A DNA stretch of 64,000 nucleotides, taken from NCBI GenBank assembly GCA_027382625.1, contig JAJKFJ010020648.1:1-64000 (forward strand). Direction: 5' to 3'. The translations under genes were made by a program, and so were the position numbers. The stretch's first letter is position 1; each line of letters begins with the position of its first letter. Origin of the DNA: Tetmemena sp. SeJ-2015 (lineage: Eukaryota > Ciliophora > Spirotrichea > Sporadotrichida > Oxytrichidae). The notes beneath the pieces were generated by a model that ran no database searches, was not told the DNA's origin, and worked only from the letters and a program-made list of their open reading frames with translations. Positions 22,490 to 35,550 of the stretch are shown here, piece after piece.

Positions 22490-23190
22490 ATTTTGATAAG
22501 TTCTTATAGATAAGCAAAACTAGTCCATAGTGGTTCGATCCATACCGTCTAGCATTTACAGCTGATAATTTCCTAAAAATGAACATCATTTTCTTAAGAC
22601 TGAGATCTCGCTAGCTAGTTACTAAAATTTATTATCAAATTTTTTTTGTAACTATCATGGGTGAGTATCTTTATTTTTGTTGAGACTGGAGTTGGTAAAA
22701 CAGCTCTGATTGAGTATCTTAAGGACGTAATAAACCTCTTATAAATTTATTTAATTAATGCAGTGGGATTACAAAAAGTTGAACATCCACGAGGGTATAA
22801 CAGAATAGAATATATGCGATTTTGTGAATGAGGCCAATGAAAAAAAGAGCTTGGATAGAGGAGTAATATTGTTCTTTGATGAAGTGAACACAAATTTCAA
22901 TGTGAGTGGAATTTTGAAGGAAGTGATGATTGATAGGACTTTGAACGGATATCCTATTGGAGATCACATAAGTATTGTCGCAGCTTGTAATCCTTACAAG
23001 CTTAAGCTTACTTAAACAGACAAGAAGAAGATAATTTAGTATATTTTAATAAATAAGACTTTTACTTCAGGTATCAAGCATAACAGAATCAATCAATTAT
23101 CAGATAATGTTGTCTATAAAGTGCATCCACTTCCTGAAAGCATATTTCCCTTTGTCCAAGATTATGGTGCAATTATATTATATTTGCTCT
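22490..23190 (+). CDS. RNF213-like gene, AAA module with Walker A and B
   Basis: Segments in order: WFDPYRLAFTADNFLKMNII, then after removal of two short IESs VTIMGETGVGKTALIEYLKD (Walker A), then NIHEGITEQNICDFVNEAN, VILFFDEVNTNFNVSGILKE (Walker B FFDEVN), IVAACNPYKLK (sensor-like) and VVYKVHPLPESIFPFVQDYG. Each matches RNF213 in order; there the corresponding motifs are GETGCGKT, FFDEINT, ACNPYR and VYRVHPLP. RNF213 is a very large ubiquitin ligase acting at membranes and lipid droplets. The sequence between CNPYKLK and VVYKVHP may hide another small IES. Confidence 0.85.
22621..22650 (+). other. IES, 30 bp, pointer ACTA
   Basis: ACTA at 22621-22624 and 22651-22654. Removal joins CTAGTTACT to ATCATGGGT, giving LVTIMGE directly before the P-loop. 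Confidence 0.8.
22662..22680 (+). other. IES, 19 bp, pointer TGAG
   Basis: TGAG at 22662-22665 and 22681-22684. Removal joins GGTGAG to ACTGGAGTTGG and restores GETGVGKT, the Walker A motif itself. Only 8 bp separate it from the preceding IES. The pointer contains no TA, which excludes Paramecium-type IESs. Confidence 0.85.
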
Positions 23191-23737
23191 TCAACTTAAG
23201 GAACAAAAGAAGTACATTCACATTTATATTCTTTTAAATAACTTCTTATAAATGATTTTTTACATTTAATAAATATTTTTAAATGATTTTAATAAATATT
23301 TTCATTTAAATAAGTTAGAATATTTATTGTTCACAAGATCATTCTAATAATTGAAGTTAAATAACTGAGAATTAAATAATCAATAAGTCAACTCGAATAA
23401 TGCAGAAAGCAGTTTATTATTTCATTATAATATTTATATGCGTAAAAATCCTACTACTGAATGTTTTTGAATAATTAAAAATGTAATTTTTATAAAATAA
23501 AAATATTTATATTGCCTCTGAAATTTTCACTTAATAAGCTAATTATATCTCTATAAATCAAAATTCTTTGTAGAAGGTGACATAAATAAGAAAACTTATG
23601 TAAGTCTTAAAACTGTGAAAGAAATTAAAAAATAAAAATTCCAAAATGAGACTCTTCTTTATTGCTATTCCAATGCATAAGAAAGAAATTTAAATATTTT
23701 TGGGAAAAATTTTCCTCTCATATCATTTTTTAATAGA

Positions 23738-24006
23738 ATGACTATTCAACAAATAAGTAGCCCAAACATTATTTTAAAAATAGAGATCATTGAAAGAATA
23801 AGAGCAGAATTAAGAATTGATTACTCTGACTCAATAATTAAATTCATCAGAAAATGCGTCTACGTATCACATGACTTCATTAACACCAAGTTTTCTAATT
23901 CATCTGTGAGTTTAAGAGACGTTGATAGATTTAAGAAGCTATTTAAACATTTCTTCTTCAAAAATAAACCATTTTAATTTTATGTTCAACAATTTAAAGG
24001 TTGAAA
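23738..24006 (+). CDS. RNF213-like gene, AAA lid segment
   Basis: A plus frame contains DSIIKFIRKCVYVSHDFINT and NSSVSLRDVDRFKKLFKHFF. SLRDV.R is the RNF213 motif following the first AAA core (SLRDVER). An unplaced IES of about 550 bp separates it from 23190. Confidence 0.75.
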
Positions 24007-24178
24007 ATATGTCTCAACCTAAAATGTACGAATAAGACCATGAGCCTATTATGGAATTTATTTTATAGTAATATGTATTTTCTACTGAAGGATAAAATAC
24101 ATTTTTATTAGAGTAAAAATTTTCTCTTAGAAGATATAATTATGGTTTGTTAGTTCTATAAATTTATAACCTTAAATT

Positions 24179-24415
24179 ATGAGGAGAGTACTTGTGTTAG
24201 CATTAACAGTTGCTTACAAGTTAAGTTTTGGATCTAAAGAAATAAGAGCAGAATACGATCAAAGAATAAGCGAAATTAAGCAGGATAAATTGCAACTTTC
24301 TAAACATGAGATGCTTGTGTATGTGAATGATGAGCAAAAGAGATATATGAAAAATATCGAAATTCCCAGAGGATTCTTTACATATTTTAAATCGGTAAAA
24401 ACTAATCCCTAATGG
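24179..24415 (+). CDS. RNF213-like gene, inter-AAA segment
   Basis: A plus frame RRVLVLALTVAYKLSFGSKE, then a charged helix, MLVYVNDEQKRYMKNIEIPR, running to about 24415. RNF213 has a matching stretch (RAL.LA...YY.RL) between its first and second AAA cores. The frame changes just before 24412, so a small unresolved IES lies there. Confidence 0.65.
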
Positions 24416-24840
24416 AAAATGTGTTCTCAATTATCACTAAAAAATATTTAACTATGGTATTGAATAAGATTCCGCTATTTATCACAGGAAAGCCGGGAAG
24501 TTCAAAAACACTTGCCATGAATCTGGTAGCTAAATCCATGAAAGGAAAGGGATCTCATTCCGAATTGTTTAAGAAATTACCTGCATTCAAATAAATCAAA
24601 GTTATTGTGTGATTAAATGTATTATAAAGAATTATGATTGGCACTCTTCAAAAATATTTTTCAACTATCAAGGAGCCATTCAGTCCACTTCTCAAGGAAT
24701 AGATATTCATTTTAATTATAGTAAGAGTATTTGATAGAGGCTACACTGCATATGATAGATATATTAAAAAATACAAGGAAGAAGAATCTTAATTTTTTTT
24801 AAAGATCCAGAAAATAGAGCAGATAATTGAGATTTATTTA
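24412..24840 (+). CDS. RNF213-like gene, second AAA Walker A
   Basis: IPLFITGKPGSSKTLAMNLV matches the RNF213 second P-loop (IPLFLVGKPGSSKSLA), followed by SELFKKLPAFK and then QGAIQSTSQGIVRVFDRGYT once a 19 bp IES is excised, ending in YIKKYKEEESQ. Order and spacing match RNF213 closely. Confidence 0.85.
24699..24717 (+). other. IES, 19 bp, pointer ATAG
   Basis: ATAG at 24699-24702 and 24718-24721. Removal gives GGA ATA GTA AGA GTA TTT GAT and the expected peptide GIVRVFDRG; unexcised, the frame runs into TGA. Confidence 0.85.
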
Positions 24841-25335
24841 TTTTAGAAGTTATCTTTGTAGTAGTGATTAATATTAAGATGCTATTTATAATATAAATAT
24901 AAATCGCTAAGATATATTCATTCAAACTATATTTTTAAATTTGGTATTTTAAGATTCTAGATATATCCATTATTATTAAAAATGACAGCAGATATAATTT
25001 CATAATAAAATTTAGTTACTCAAAAATAAGGCTAATTTTCAACGAGGTTTTATGATTACATTTTGCTAATTGATTTTGAATTCCTATCTTTTGTTGCAGT
25101 AAATTTAGTAATAAAACCAAATAAATTGTTTGTTAATTCTTTTTTATTTTTATTTTTCTGTCGGATAAGAAAATTTTTAATTAGTTTGAAAATTATATTT
25201 CGATTGATTTGACTAAAGTTTTATGAAACTTTGAGTAACAAAACTGAAATATGACAGAAAAAGTAAAAATGGAATCTAGTATTTATATTTTATTTTAATT
25301 GATAAAATTAAGTAAGAAACACTTTTATTTGTGTA

Positions 25336-25900
25336 GTGATAGATGAAATAGGATTAGCAGAACTTTCTCCTCACAATCCATTAAAAGTATTGCATGCTTA
25401 CTTGGAAGAATTCAAAGTGGGTTTTGTAGGAATATCTAACTGGGCACTAGATGATTCAAAGAGAAATAGAGGAATTAATCTTTCAAAACCAGATCCAACC
25501 CTAGAAGATCTTAAACAATCTGCAGAATCTTAGATCACTGAAATACTAGAGATAGAGGAGGCGGATGAAGAAGGATAAGGCAAAAAAATAAAAAAAGCTT
25601 TGGTTCTTAAACAAAAATTTTAATTCCAATAATTTTTAAAATTTATAGAATTGAATTTTTAAATGATATTTAAAATATTAGGGACATTATATATTTGCTT
25701 TTACCAGAATTATTACAGTTCTTAGGCCACTCCTAATTTCCATGGACTCAGAGACTTTTATTAGCTAATTTGCTATATTGGCACTAAAATGAAATAGAAT
25801 CAGAATGATCTCTATCAAGTCATTTACGAGGGAGTCCAAAGAAACATTTATATTTACTTTGGTGGACAGGATATTCAATATAATAAAAATTGGCTATCAT
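25336..25900 (+). CDS. RNF213-like gene, second AAA Walker B and beyond
   Basis: VIDEIGLAELSPHNPLKVLH is the RNF213 second Walker B region (VLDEVGLAEDSPKMPLKTLH). It is followed by VGFVGISNWALDDSKRNRGI (family: VGFIGISNWALDPAKMNRGI), then an acidic stretch, an AT-rich insert, and NFHGLRDFYQLI (family FHGLRDYYSLI) near 25735-25770. Further on a segment EGVQRNIYIYFGGQDIQ resembles the family VQRNFGG. A region of about 120 codons (25550-25720) mixes coding and insert. Confidence 0.85.
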
Positions 25901-26239
25901 CATATATTTTTAATTGTATTTATTAATTTATTCAGTTATTATTGTAAATATTTCTAAAACAAATTCTAAACTCAATTAAAGAAAATTTTAAAATGATCTT
26001 AGAGTAGAAGTTAAAATAAGCGAAATTATTTAATTAATGCTAGAATTAAAGTTTAGTGAAGATATGATCAATAAATGGCCATTAACTTATATATACTATC
26101 CTTTTATAAAGAAAAGAATATATAGTAATTTTTCCTTTCATATTTACTTTATGATTGACTTGGTTCTCTAACACTTGAAAGACGCAATTCCTGCAATAAA
26201 TTTAGATGAATATGAAAAGATGAAGCCTAGCATAATCGT

Positions 26240-26470
26240 TATATCTTTTATTTTGCACACTTATCAAGGAAAACTTAGATGATAGTTTAGCAAGAAATCT
26301 AATGGTTATAAGTGATCATCAGGAAAGTATAATTATTTATGCTAAATATGACTCTCAGATATATTGAAGAAATTTGTAGAAACGAGATCATTATTTTTAG
26401 AATAGAACCTATCAGGTATTCTATGGAAGTGACTTCAAAAAAGATAAGAAAAGGAATTTTAATTTATAAA
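26240..26470 (+). CDS. RNF213-like gene, segment
   Basis: KENLDDSLARNLMVISDHQE and, in another frame further on, NRTYQVFYGSDFKKDKK correspond to the RNF213 stretch ENLEDP.PRYLMLLT and its downstream IIFGSSFPKDQE. The frame interruption at about 26370 indicates a further IES. Confidence 0.7.
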
Positions 26471-27049
26471 AAATAAATTAATTTTGAAGTTTTTTTTTTT
26501 TAAAACAAAATTTTCCATTAAAAAATTTTTTTTTAATCATTAAAAGATTTTTAAAATGATTTAATTTTTTTTTAAAAATTTTAAAAATTTAAAATTTAAA
26601 TTAAATTGATGATTGGTGAAAATATTAAGTGGGAGGATGTAAAACTGTGGTAGTTAACAGTTACCGATCTGAAGCATTCTTGAATTCAACAAAAATTTAA
26701 TAAGAACTTCTTCCTAAATTATTTCAACTAAATTTATTTTGCTGTGAGAGATGACTCTATCTAACTCCACTACTAGATGTAGAAATAACTACTGTTTATA
26801 CTTGAGTTGCATTTACCTCTTAAATTAATATCCCAACGTAAAGGTGACAAAGATATTCATTTTTATATTATTTTTATGATAAACCCTTTATACCTTTTAA
26901 AAATTTTAAACAATAACCCAGATTTTTTAAACAAGAATTAATTTCTTTTTTTGAACCCATAACCTTTTGAAATTTTAATTGATAAACACCACAATTTCGT
27001 TATATTTAACTAATAAATTTTTGTGTTATAAATTTATCAGATTATAAAT

Positions 27050-27480
27050 GATATCATCCTTTGCATGGAGAGTGGAAAAATTTCAATTATTTTATGATAA
27101 AAATTATATTCTTTTTAAAAATAGTAATCCTTTTAAACCTGGAGAACATTTATCAAGCATTTTATGACATGCTAAATCAAAACTATCAAGTCATAAATGG
27201 CCAGAAGAGATGTAAGGTAACCATCGGTCCAGATAGTAGCAGATGTATAGTACATGATGAGTTCAAGTGCATTCTCCTAGTCAACTCTCAACAAGTCAAA
27301 AAGATGGATGCTCCACTTCCTATTATATAGGATATAATCTATCATTATACAAAAGTAAACATTGATAAATTAAGCCACTATTTTAAGCAGTTAATTTTAT
27401 TATCAAATCAATTATTTATTTAGAATTATTTAATTTCTAGAAAAGTAATCATTGCCGATCAAGTAATTTAAATTTAAAAT
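27050..27480 (+). CDS. RNF213-like gene, last recognised segment
   Basis: After excision of a 41 bp IES the plus frame reads CMESGKIVILLNLENIYQAF, then DMLNQNYQVINGQKRCKVTI, CIVHDEFKCILLVNSQQVKK and MDAPLPII. The family has MVVLLNLQNLYESLYDALNQ and related motifs in this order. The frame continues to TGA near 27470, the last part perhaps in an IES. The C-terminal RING/E3 module of RNF213 was not found downstream. Confidence 0.85.
27076..27116 (+). other. IES, 41 bp, pointer AAAAAT
   Basis: AAAAAT at 27076-27081 and 27117-27122. Removal gives AGT GGA AAA ATA GTA ATC and the peptide ESGKIVILLNLE, as in RNF213. Confidence 0.8.
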
Positions 27481-28735
27481 ACTGTAAATTCTTTTTTTAG
27501 TTTATATTGGGACAGTCTATTAATTATAATTTAAAATTTCTAAACTTTAATATCGTCATCAATATTTAGAGATTCAAAATTGCTTTCTTGATTAAAATTA
27601 ATTAAAAATTCTTTTTGATGCACCCTAAAATTATTATACCTTCATTAAATTCTAATTTGTACTCTAAAAGACAATCTATCTTAACTTAAATAAATAATTC
27701 TATATCCAATTTTGCTTTAAACTTCTCTATATAATTTATTCTCTTCTCAACAGATTTGAAAAGCATACAATAATGATACTCAAATTAAGTTATAATAAAA
27801 ATTAAAACTTCATACTTTTATTATATAGAAATAAAAATTAAAAAATAATTGAAATTAATTTAATAATTTATTTAAATATTATGGGTAGATTTTTTTAAAT
27901 TAAGAAAAATTTTTAATCTTTGAGTAAATTAGTTTTAGAAAATCTATAAATAAATTGAGAGTTAGATTTTTAAACTTTTTTTACCTGTAATAAATATTGC
28001 TTTACTTTTTATTTTGAAAATTGAAAAATTTTTTGAAAGATTATAAACCGGTCTCAGTTATTTAATTTTATAAATAATTTTATTGAAGAATTTTATTAAA
28101 GGAATTTGCATTTTGGTAAAATTAGTACTTTAAAACCACCTCAGGAGTATTTAACTAATAGAAAATATAATTAGAATATAATAAAAGAGAAATTTGTTTA
28201 ACTTTTGTTATGTAATCAACTATTTCAAATACTTTATATTTTAAATGAGAGATAATTTCTACAAGGGGTCATCCTTAACTGAGTTTGGAAATATAAAAAC
28301 TTAAAATCCTAAGTTATCTATAATCATTTAATGAATTAAGCCTTGAAAAGAGACAAGATCTAGGTAATATTTACTAATAAAGTTTTTAGAGGTAGAATGT
28401 GCCCGAGTAATTATTAATTATATTATAACTTATAAAAGGGGTTAATTTAATCTTAAAAAATGAGGATTTTTAAAAATTTAAATAATTAAATTTAAAAAAA
28501 TTTTTAAGTCCATTTTTTTTTTCAATTCTTATAGTTTTTATTTTAATTAGCTATAAGATGACATGTTCCCAGTTCTCATTAAACTAAAGTAATTATAATT
28601 TAAATTTATTTTTTTAAATTTATGTAAAATAATATATAAAATAACCTAATACTTATAATTAAAATTATATTAAAGTCATTATTTTAAAAATAATTAATTT
28701 TTAAAAATTTGGGGGCCCCTTTAAATACACTAGTT
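27481..28735. other. Very AT-rich DNA, no gene seen
   Basis: Long A/T tracts with no coding-style frame. Probably IES or micronucleus-limited DNA. Confidence 0.4.
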
Positions 28736-28744
28736 TTAATGGCT

Positions 28745-28860
28745 TAAAATATCACATTTGAAAATGATGAAGAAGATCAAGTCAAGAACTTTTGCAAAAA
28801 GTTAGTTTCCCATTTATTTCATCAAATATTCTGCAAAAATAAAAGTAAGATTAATGAATA
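28745..28860 (+). CDS. Short coding-like segment
   Basis: A plus frame NITFENDEEDQVKNFCKKLV reads to a TGA near 28860. Short and unidentified; possibly a further RNF213-like MDS. Confidence 0.3.
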
Positions 28861-31800
28861 ATAACTGTGAAGATTTTAATATTTTGTGATATTTTATTCT
28901 GCATTCTAATTTAGTGTTAAATTTAGAGTGAGAAGCGTCTGAAAACAAGCAAAGAAGAATTTCAAAAGAATTCATTAGAACATTTACATTTTTAAAAATC
29001 TAAATTATAAAATTGTAAATCGTCTGATGAAATTTAATTATTGCTCAGACTTAAATGCATCTCAATTGCAAATATAAGAAGAATTTTTCGATATTAAAAG
29101 CCCTTATCAAGTTTAAGATCTTTTCTTAAACTCTTTTTCTAAAATATTTCAAGAAAGTCTTGTTAGATTTAGAAATAATTTAATATTTCAGTCATCTCAT
29201 TTTAACATTAAGATGAAATAAGTTAATTTTTATACTCTTTAAAAAATTTAAGGAATTCGCCTTTGAAACATGCTATAGATTATATCTGCTCATAAATTAA
29301 AGTGATTTCTTTAAATTTAAACTTAAGCTTTACCATATCAAACTCATAAAAATTTATTTTTAACGTGTTACTATAGATTTTGAAATTATTAAGTAAATTA
29401 TTTTGATTTTGCTAATCATTTTTGTAAGAAACGCAACTTAGAAAATTATTTTCTAAAAATATTTTTAGAAATTTTTTTTTATTTAAAAATATAGGCAAAA
29501 TTTTTTTGAAATTTGGAGGATTTGGTCTAAACATGGAAATTGAATTTTAAACATAAAATAATTTATTTCAAAATATGAAATTAAAGTTTCCTTTTTTGTG
29601 AAAGAAATTTTGGTTTTATTTTCACTCAAATTTAGTGAACTTAATTCTTCTTGAAATAAAAAGCAAATCGATTAAAAACTTAAGAATCATTTTTCAAACA
29701 AGATCTTTTTTTGTTAAAATTTTTTTATTTACAAAAATTGTTTATTAATGTAATTAAGAAGTGCTAGGTAAGAAATGTTGTGGAAATATTTTTGTTTAAT
29801 TTATAATTCGATATGATTTTCAATCTCAGATGCTTGAAATATTCTTATAATTTTAAAAAAATTTTAATAAAATATTTTCTTTAAATTAATTTAAATATAT
29901 AATTGTCTTCAAAAATGTAGATGGATATAGATTTATTTATAAAATAGATCTAATTATGAAATTTAATCGTAATATTTGTAGTGTAATATTACAACGACGC
30001 TGAATGCTTTTAATATTATTTGAATGTCATACTGATGTTGTAAGCTTGATAGACATGTATTCAGGACTCTGGTTCTAAGACTATTTCTTCAATCCTGATC
30101 CATAAATATTATTTATAAGATTATCAGTTTAAAATAAAATTTCATATGAACTAAGAATGAGGCAACCTTAAAGATATAAAGTAAAAGAATTTTAGATTGA
30201 TTTCATTCGAGTTGCTTGTAATTATTACTTTATAAAATTATAAAGGATAAAAGGAAATAAAATCTTAAATTAATTACCAAACCTATCTTAAAACTATCAT
30301 CAAGTTTTAAGCAGTCATTTTAGTATAAGAGCTAGCTAATTATTTCTATAATTTTAATTAAAATTTTATTTTTTTTTTAAAAAATTTCAAAAATTTTTTT
30401 AAAAAATAAAAAAAATTGTGATCAAAAGAAAGTTTTTTCTTTTAAAAACAAAATAAAAATTTTATTAAAATTCCCAATTGGTTTTAAAATTAATATTTTT
30501 TACTTATAATAAAAAATAAAAGCATTTAAAATGAGCATAAAATAATATTTTATTTTATTTTTTGCTTTTCATGATGTGATATTTTGAATTAATAAATATA
30601 TAGATTTTAGTAATGCATTATTATTATTTCTGATATTTTGAGAACTTTGGTTTTAAATTTAAATATACTTTGATGTTTGCGTTTATACTTACTCCTCCTA
30701 TATAATCAAATTTTATGCTTCGCTTTTTCAATATAGTACAGAATTTAATAAAAAATCGACAGTAAGGAGGATTGAATTTAATTATTTAGCTAATATTTTT
30801 TCGCTTAAATGGAAGAAGTAACTACTTTGAACCCTCTTATTTGCTGGCAAGACGATCAGATACATCTATTTTTGAAGCAAAAATTCGTTAAATATTGGAA
30901 GTGATAAAGGAAAATATAATCCCCAATTCTCAAAATATACCAAAAAAAAATAATAAATAAAGAAAATTAGTATTTTGAGAGATATTCTACTTAATCGCAT
31001 TCTCTAATTCTATTTTTTTCTCCATTCGCATACAATTATATAGGTTTCTACATACAACTCAGATTGATTATACTAAACAAACTAGTTATTCCTTCTGAAT
31101 TGATTTTCAGTTAAAAAGAATGCACAAACATAAAATGCTAATTCTTTAGAAAATTAAAATTATAACTCTAAACTTTGCATATGTACTGTCTGCTGCTTTA
31201 CATTTCTCTTAATAGATTTTACTAATTAATTACTCATTTAAAAAATTCAATCCTATAATAGAATTTAAAACCGTCTTTATTTATATTATTTAAAATAAGA
31301 TTTTTGTAATCGGAAATGAGGGTATGTACGCAGATCTGAACATAGACCCAAACCCAGTCTAATATTAAAATAAATGCTTCCCTTCTAACATATTATAGTC
31401 TTAATTGATGGAATCCACTCAAAGACAGAATTTGAACTCATTATGAAAAGATACTTAAATCCAATATTATATCTTTAATAATTTAAACTTTAGTCCTCAA
31501 AATGAATACTCAAACAAGATAGTTATAGCTGATTCATTAAAGAATAATCCAAACACCCTTAGTCTTTGCAGAAGCATAATCAATTTAATTTAATTAGAGT
31601 AGAAATTAGTACAAGATTAATGCTTCTACCTCTCAAGATGAAATAGGCAATTAGTAACAATCTTAGTCCAAGAATGTCATATTCATCATCAAAATCTATG
31701 GAAAATACGATGCCAATATTTTATTCTCGATTTTAAAAAATTAATTAATTTTTAAAATAAAATTTTAAAAATTTTGAAATTTTTTTAAAATTTTGAAAAG

Positions 31801-34800
31801 GGGTAAAGGGGAAAACAAACCCCTTTTTTTCTTTATTCGAATTAAAATCCCAAAATATATTAAAAAGAAATTTTTTTTAAAAAATTTGGTTTGCTTTCCT
31901 TTTGGGAAAGGGAAACTTTTATAGATTTAGTGAATGGTAAAGGTAACACTGGAATATAAATCGATAAGTTCCTCAACTTCAATTTCAACTAAATAAGCAA
32001 GGACAGCTAGATTTTTAAGTACGTCCTCAACCCTTTCAAACCCCCAAATTTTAAAAATTTAATTTAAATAAAAAATTTTCAAAATCGGGGGAAAAAAAGA
32101 TTAATTTAAACAAAACCTATCATTATTTTTTAATAGATGATCTACTCTATTTTGAAGATTAAAAGTTGTCTTAATTAATGATGCTGCTTGTTTTTAATTT
32201 ACTGAAATGATAAAGCAATAGTTTTAGAGTGAATAGAGTGCACATAAATAATATTTATTGATTGAAATATTTGATAATAATTTTAATAGTTTATTGAGTC
32301 GAATGATGACTGAGAATTTTGACCTATTGCAATTTTTAAAAAAAAATCTTCAAATCTTTTAGTTTGAACATAAAAATTGGGCTTTAGTTTTAAAATTTTG
32401 CTTTTTTTAAATTTTTTCAAAAGAGAAAATGAATCAAAGCTCCACCTTTAATGCAGTTGCTGTCAATTACATCAAACTTCTCATGACTAAAAACATTCAT
32501 AAAACTTAATACTAAGCAAATATTGAATAAATAATAAGTAAAGTGATTTTTGAAAATTTATTGCAATTATAATGGCTTTAATAAAAAATTTAAATAAATC
32601 TAATGAATATGTAAAATAGAATAAAAACCATTCTTTGCTCAATTAATATAACCAAAAAAATGTCTTTTATAATTCAATAAGTTTGTTGAAGTTTCTTATT
32701 TGTTTATAATAATTTAAATTTCCGTATACTCCATTTCGGTCCTTACTACTTTAGGCATTCACACTTTTAAATTTTTTAAAACCTTCTAAAGATTATACAT
32801 TATACCTAAATCATTATTTTTATGTTTATCAGCTAGTAGTAAAATTCACAATAAAATATTAAATAGTTGGATTTTCAACTAGGAATAACTTTGATGAAGG
32901 ACTTATGCTTTCGAATTCGCACTCTTATGAACAATTTAAATTATCAATGATTGAATCATAATACAACAATTTGATGGGATAACATATCTTGCTAAAGTTT
33001 AAAAGGTGGTTGATCTTAAATAAGGAATTCTAAAATGATTTTGTGAAAATTCGATGTAACCCGGGAAGGAGATATTTCAATAATAGCTTTCTTCTTTCCA
33101 TTCCAAAAAAAATGGTTCCTTATCATATTTATGGGTTAAATGAATGAAATTAGGGTTGCAAAATAACTCAGTAAATTTAACTATTTACATAATTTAAATC
33201 ATTTTTGTTTGATAAGTTTTTTCCCTCAAGATTACTAAATCCATATAAAATATCTGTAATTAATAACACTTTTACAATAAGTAATTAATATGTATTGATT
33301 GATTGGATATGTAGTCTAAATAAAAATAAATCTATCTGTTAGAAGAGATGAGCTTAGTAGATATTCTTAAAGAATGCATTATTATTTAATGCATCATCGA
33401 TACCGATTAACAAGAAAAAGTAAAAACACTTATAGAGTATTTCAAAGAAATATTCCTCTCTACTTATATTCATATTTATAATTACTCATATATTCATTAA
33501 AATAATTATTTTCAAATCTTACTATAAATAAACTTCTAATATCTTTCCAATAGTCTCCTATTTTATTTCAAGTTTAAAAGTAATGTTGGGAATTAATTAA
33601 ATTTTAATATATCGAGGAGGCTCCAAAGCCTAATTATATTATCAAGACTAACACTTCTGGAATAAAATTAAAATTATTTATTTATCGGAAAGTATCCCTT
33701 CTTCAAATACATTATCTTAAATATATTTCTACCTTTTCATTTTATGATTATAAGTATAAATATTTTTTATTATTATATTATTATTTTACTTTATTATAAA
33801 AAATGACAGAATTTTTATTATCGATAAGCTCGAATTAGTGAAGGAATTATCTATTTCATAAACTAAGCAGCAAGTTTATTTATTTTATAAGACTAAAACA
33901 TTTTGATCTTCCTCTAAAAAATTGAAGAATAACAGGACCAAGTTTCTCATTTAAGAAAGATCATTATAAACCATGAAAATATAAATAATTTATTTATTTT
34001 ATTTAAACCTAAAAAATTTTTTATTCCATTTTGCTATTTAAAGTAGAGAGGTTAATTAATATTTTTAAATTTAATAATTAAACCTGCTAAATTAAATGCT
34101 TATATTTTAATTGAAAATGGGGAAAATTTACTAGAAGATGAAGAAATTGATGCGAAAAGAGAACAAATTTCCAACATTTAATAAACCATAAGCAGAGTTA
34201 TAATTTATTAAATAGAGATTTGAGTACAGTGAACTAACTCCAAGAAACCAGATATATAGAAATAATTGAACAAATTCTATAAAACTTTAGCGAAGATGAT
34301 AGAAACAAGGGGCTGCTTTCTCTAAACATTAAGGTTTTCATCATTCATAAATTATATCTAATTTATGTATTGAAGCTTAAATAAAGCTGTTGAAATAAAA
34401 ATTTTAAAATTTAAAAAGGATTTATTAAAATTTTTTTTTATAAAACTTTAAAAATTTAAAAATATTTTAATTCTTTAAAAAAAAATTTAAAAATTTTTTT
34501 TTTAAAAAGGTTAAAAAAATTCTTTTAATTATTTATTTTATTTTATTTTTTTTATAAAAACTTTTTCATTGGAAAAAAACCCCAAAATTTTTTTTTAAAA
34601 AAATTTTAAAAATTTTTTTTTATATATTAAATTTAAGTTTTTTATTAAAAAACAAGGGTAATATTTATGAAAATTTTAATTTTTTTCCCCCCAAAACAAA
34701 TTAGTTGGGAAGTATAAATCAAGTAAAAAAAAATTTAAAAATTTTTAAAAAATTAAATTAAAAAAAAAATTTTTTTTAAACAAATTTTAAAAAAAAAAAA

Positions 34801-34980
34801 ATTTTAAGATTTTTTTTTTTAGTTTTTAAGCCTTAAAAATAAAATAATTTAAATAAATGCTAAAATTTTTAATAATTATTAAAAATAAGGCTGTTAAATT
34901 AAAGTATTACCCTATTATTTAAGATATTAAAAATTTTTTTCATCTTTTAAAAAAGACCCAATTAATAAGTTTTTAAAAAT
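28861..34980. other. AT-rich region with few coding hints
   Basis: Mostly A/T-rich DNA. Short coding-like patches occur near 30000-30110, 31300-31720 and 33340-33450, none long enough to name. Stretches at 30360-30490, 31725-31910, 32030-32110 and 34390-34960 have inflated homopolymer runs and look like poor base calls. No RNA gene or repeat family member was recognised. Confidence 0.4.
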
Positions 34981-34989
34981 GAAAATGAA

Positions 34990-35550
34990 TTATTTTTCAT
35001 TTAATCTCTACTTGATGTATCACAGTTTCATAGAGCAAACACTTCTAATTGTCAACAAATTCAGTGAATATATCAATGCCAAAGAACTCTTTAATAGTTA
35101 TTATATTAAATAATTGTTTAAAAGATATTTAAAATTATCTAAATTATTTATTAAAAACTCCACAAAAAGTAAATGTTTAAGATAACATTTAAACTCTTTT
35201 TCAATTTGAGAGAAATTTTAAAAATATGTAATTTCATTCATATTCTTTGAGCGACTTGAAAACGCAATAGTATAGATAGAGGCAGAAGAGAACTTGAAAA
35301 TACTCGAGTTCATTTTAAGAATTAAATTAATTATATAAGTATTCATGTAAGGCGAAGAAGAGTAAATGGACCAGCAAAATTAAGTTTTTGGCGTGAAGAC
35401 CAAGTACATCATATATAAGGCTTTATTCAGATTATCTACCAAATTTTAAATTACAAATGGATTAAAATGACACTTCCAACAGATGATTTGATTAAAACTC
35501 TTAATGATAGAGGAACTTTTTACGAGGATTTAATGATGCAGATCTTGTGA
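34990..35550 (+). CDS. Large unidentified gene (C), upstream segments
   Basis: Coding-style plus segments: YLMYHSFIEQTLLIVNKFSE with YINAKELFNSYYIKQLFKRY (about 35010-35150), FIFFERLENAIVQIEAEENL with KILEFILRI (about 35240-35330), KTKYIIYKALFRLSTKF, and MTLPTDDLIKTLNDRGTFYE (35466-35550). All suggest alpha-helical repeats. AT-rich DNA between them behaves like IESs. It may belong with the downstream gene or with the RNF213-like one. Confidence 0.45.
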
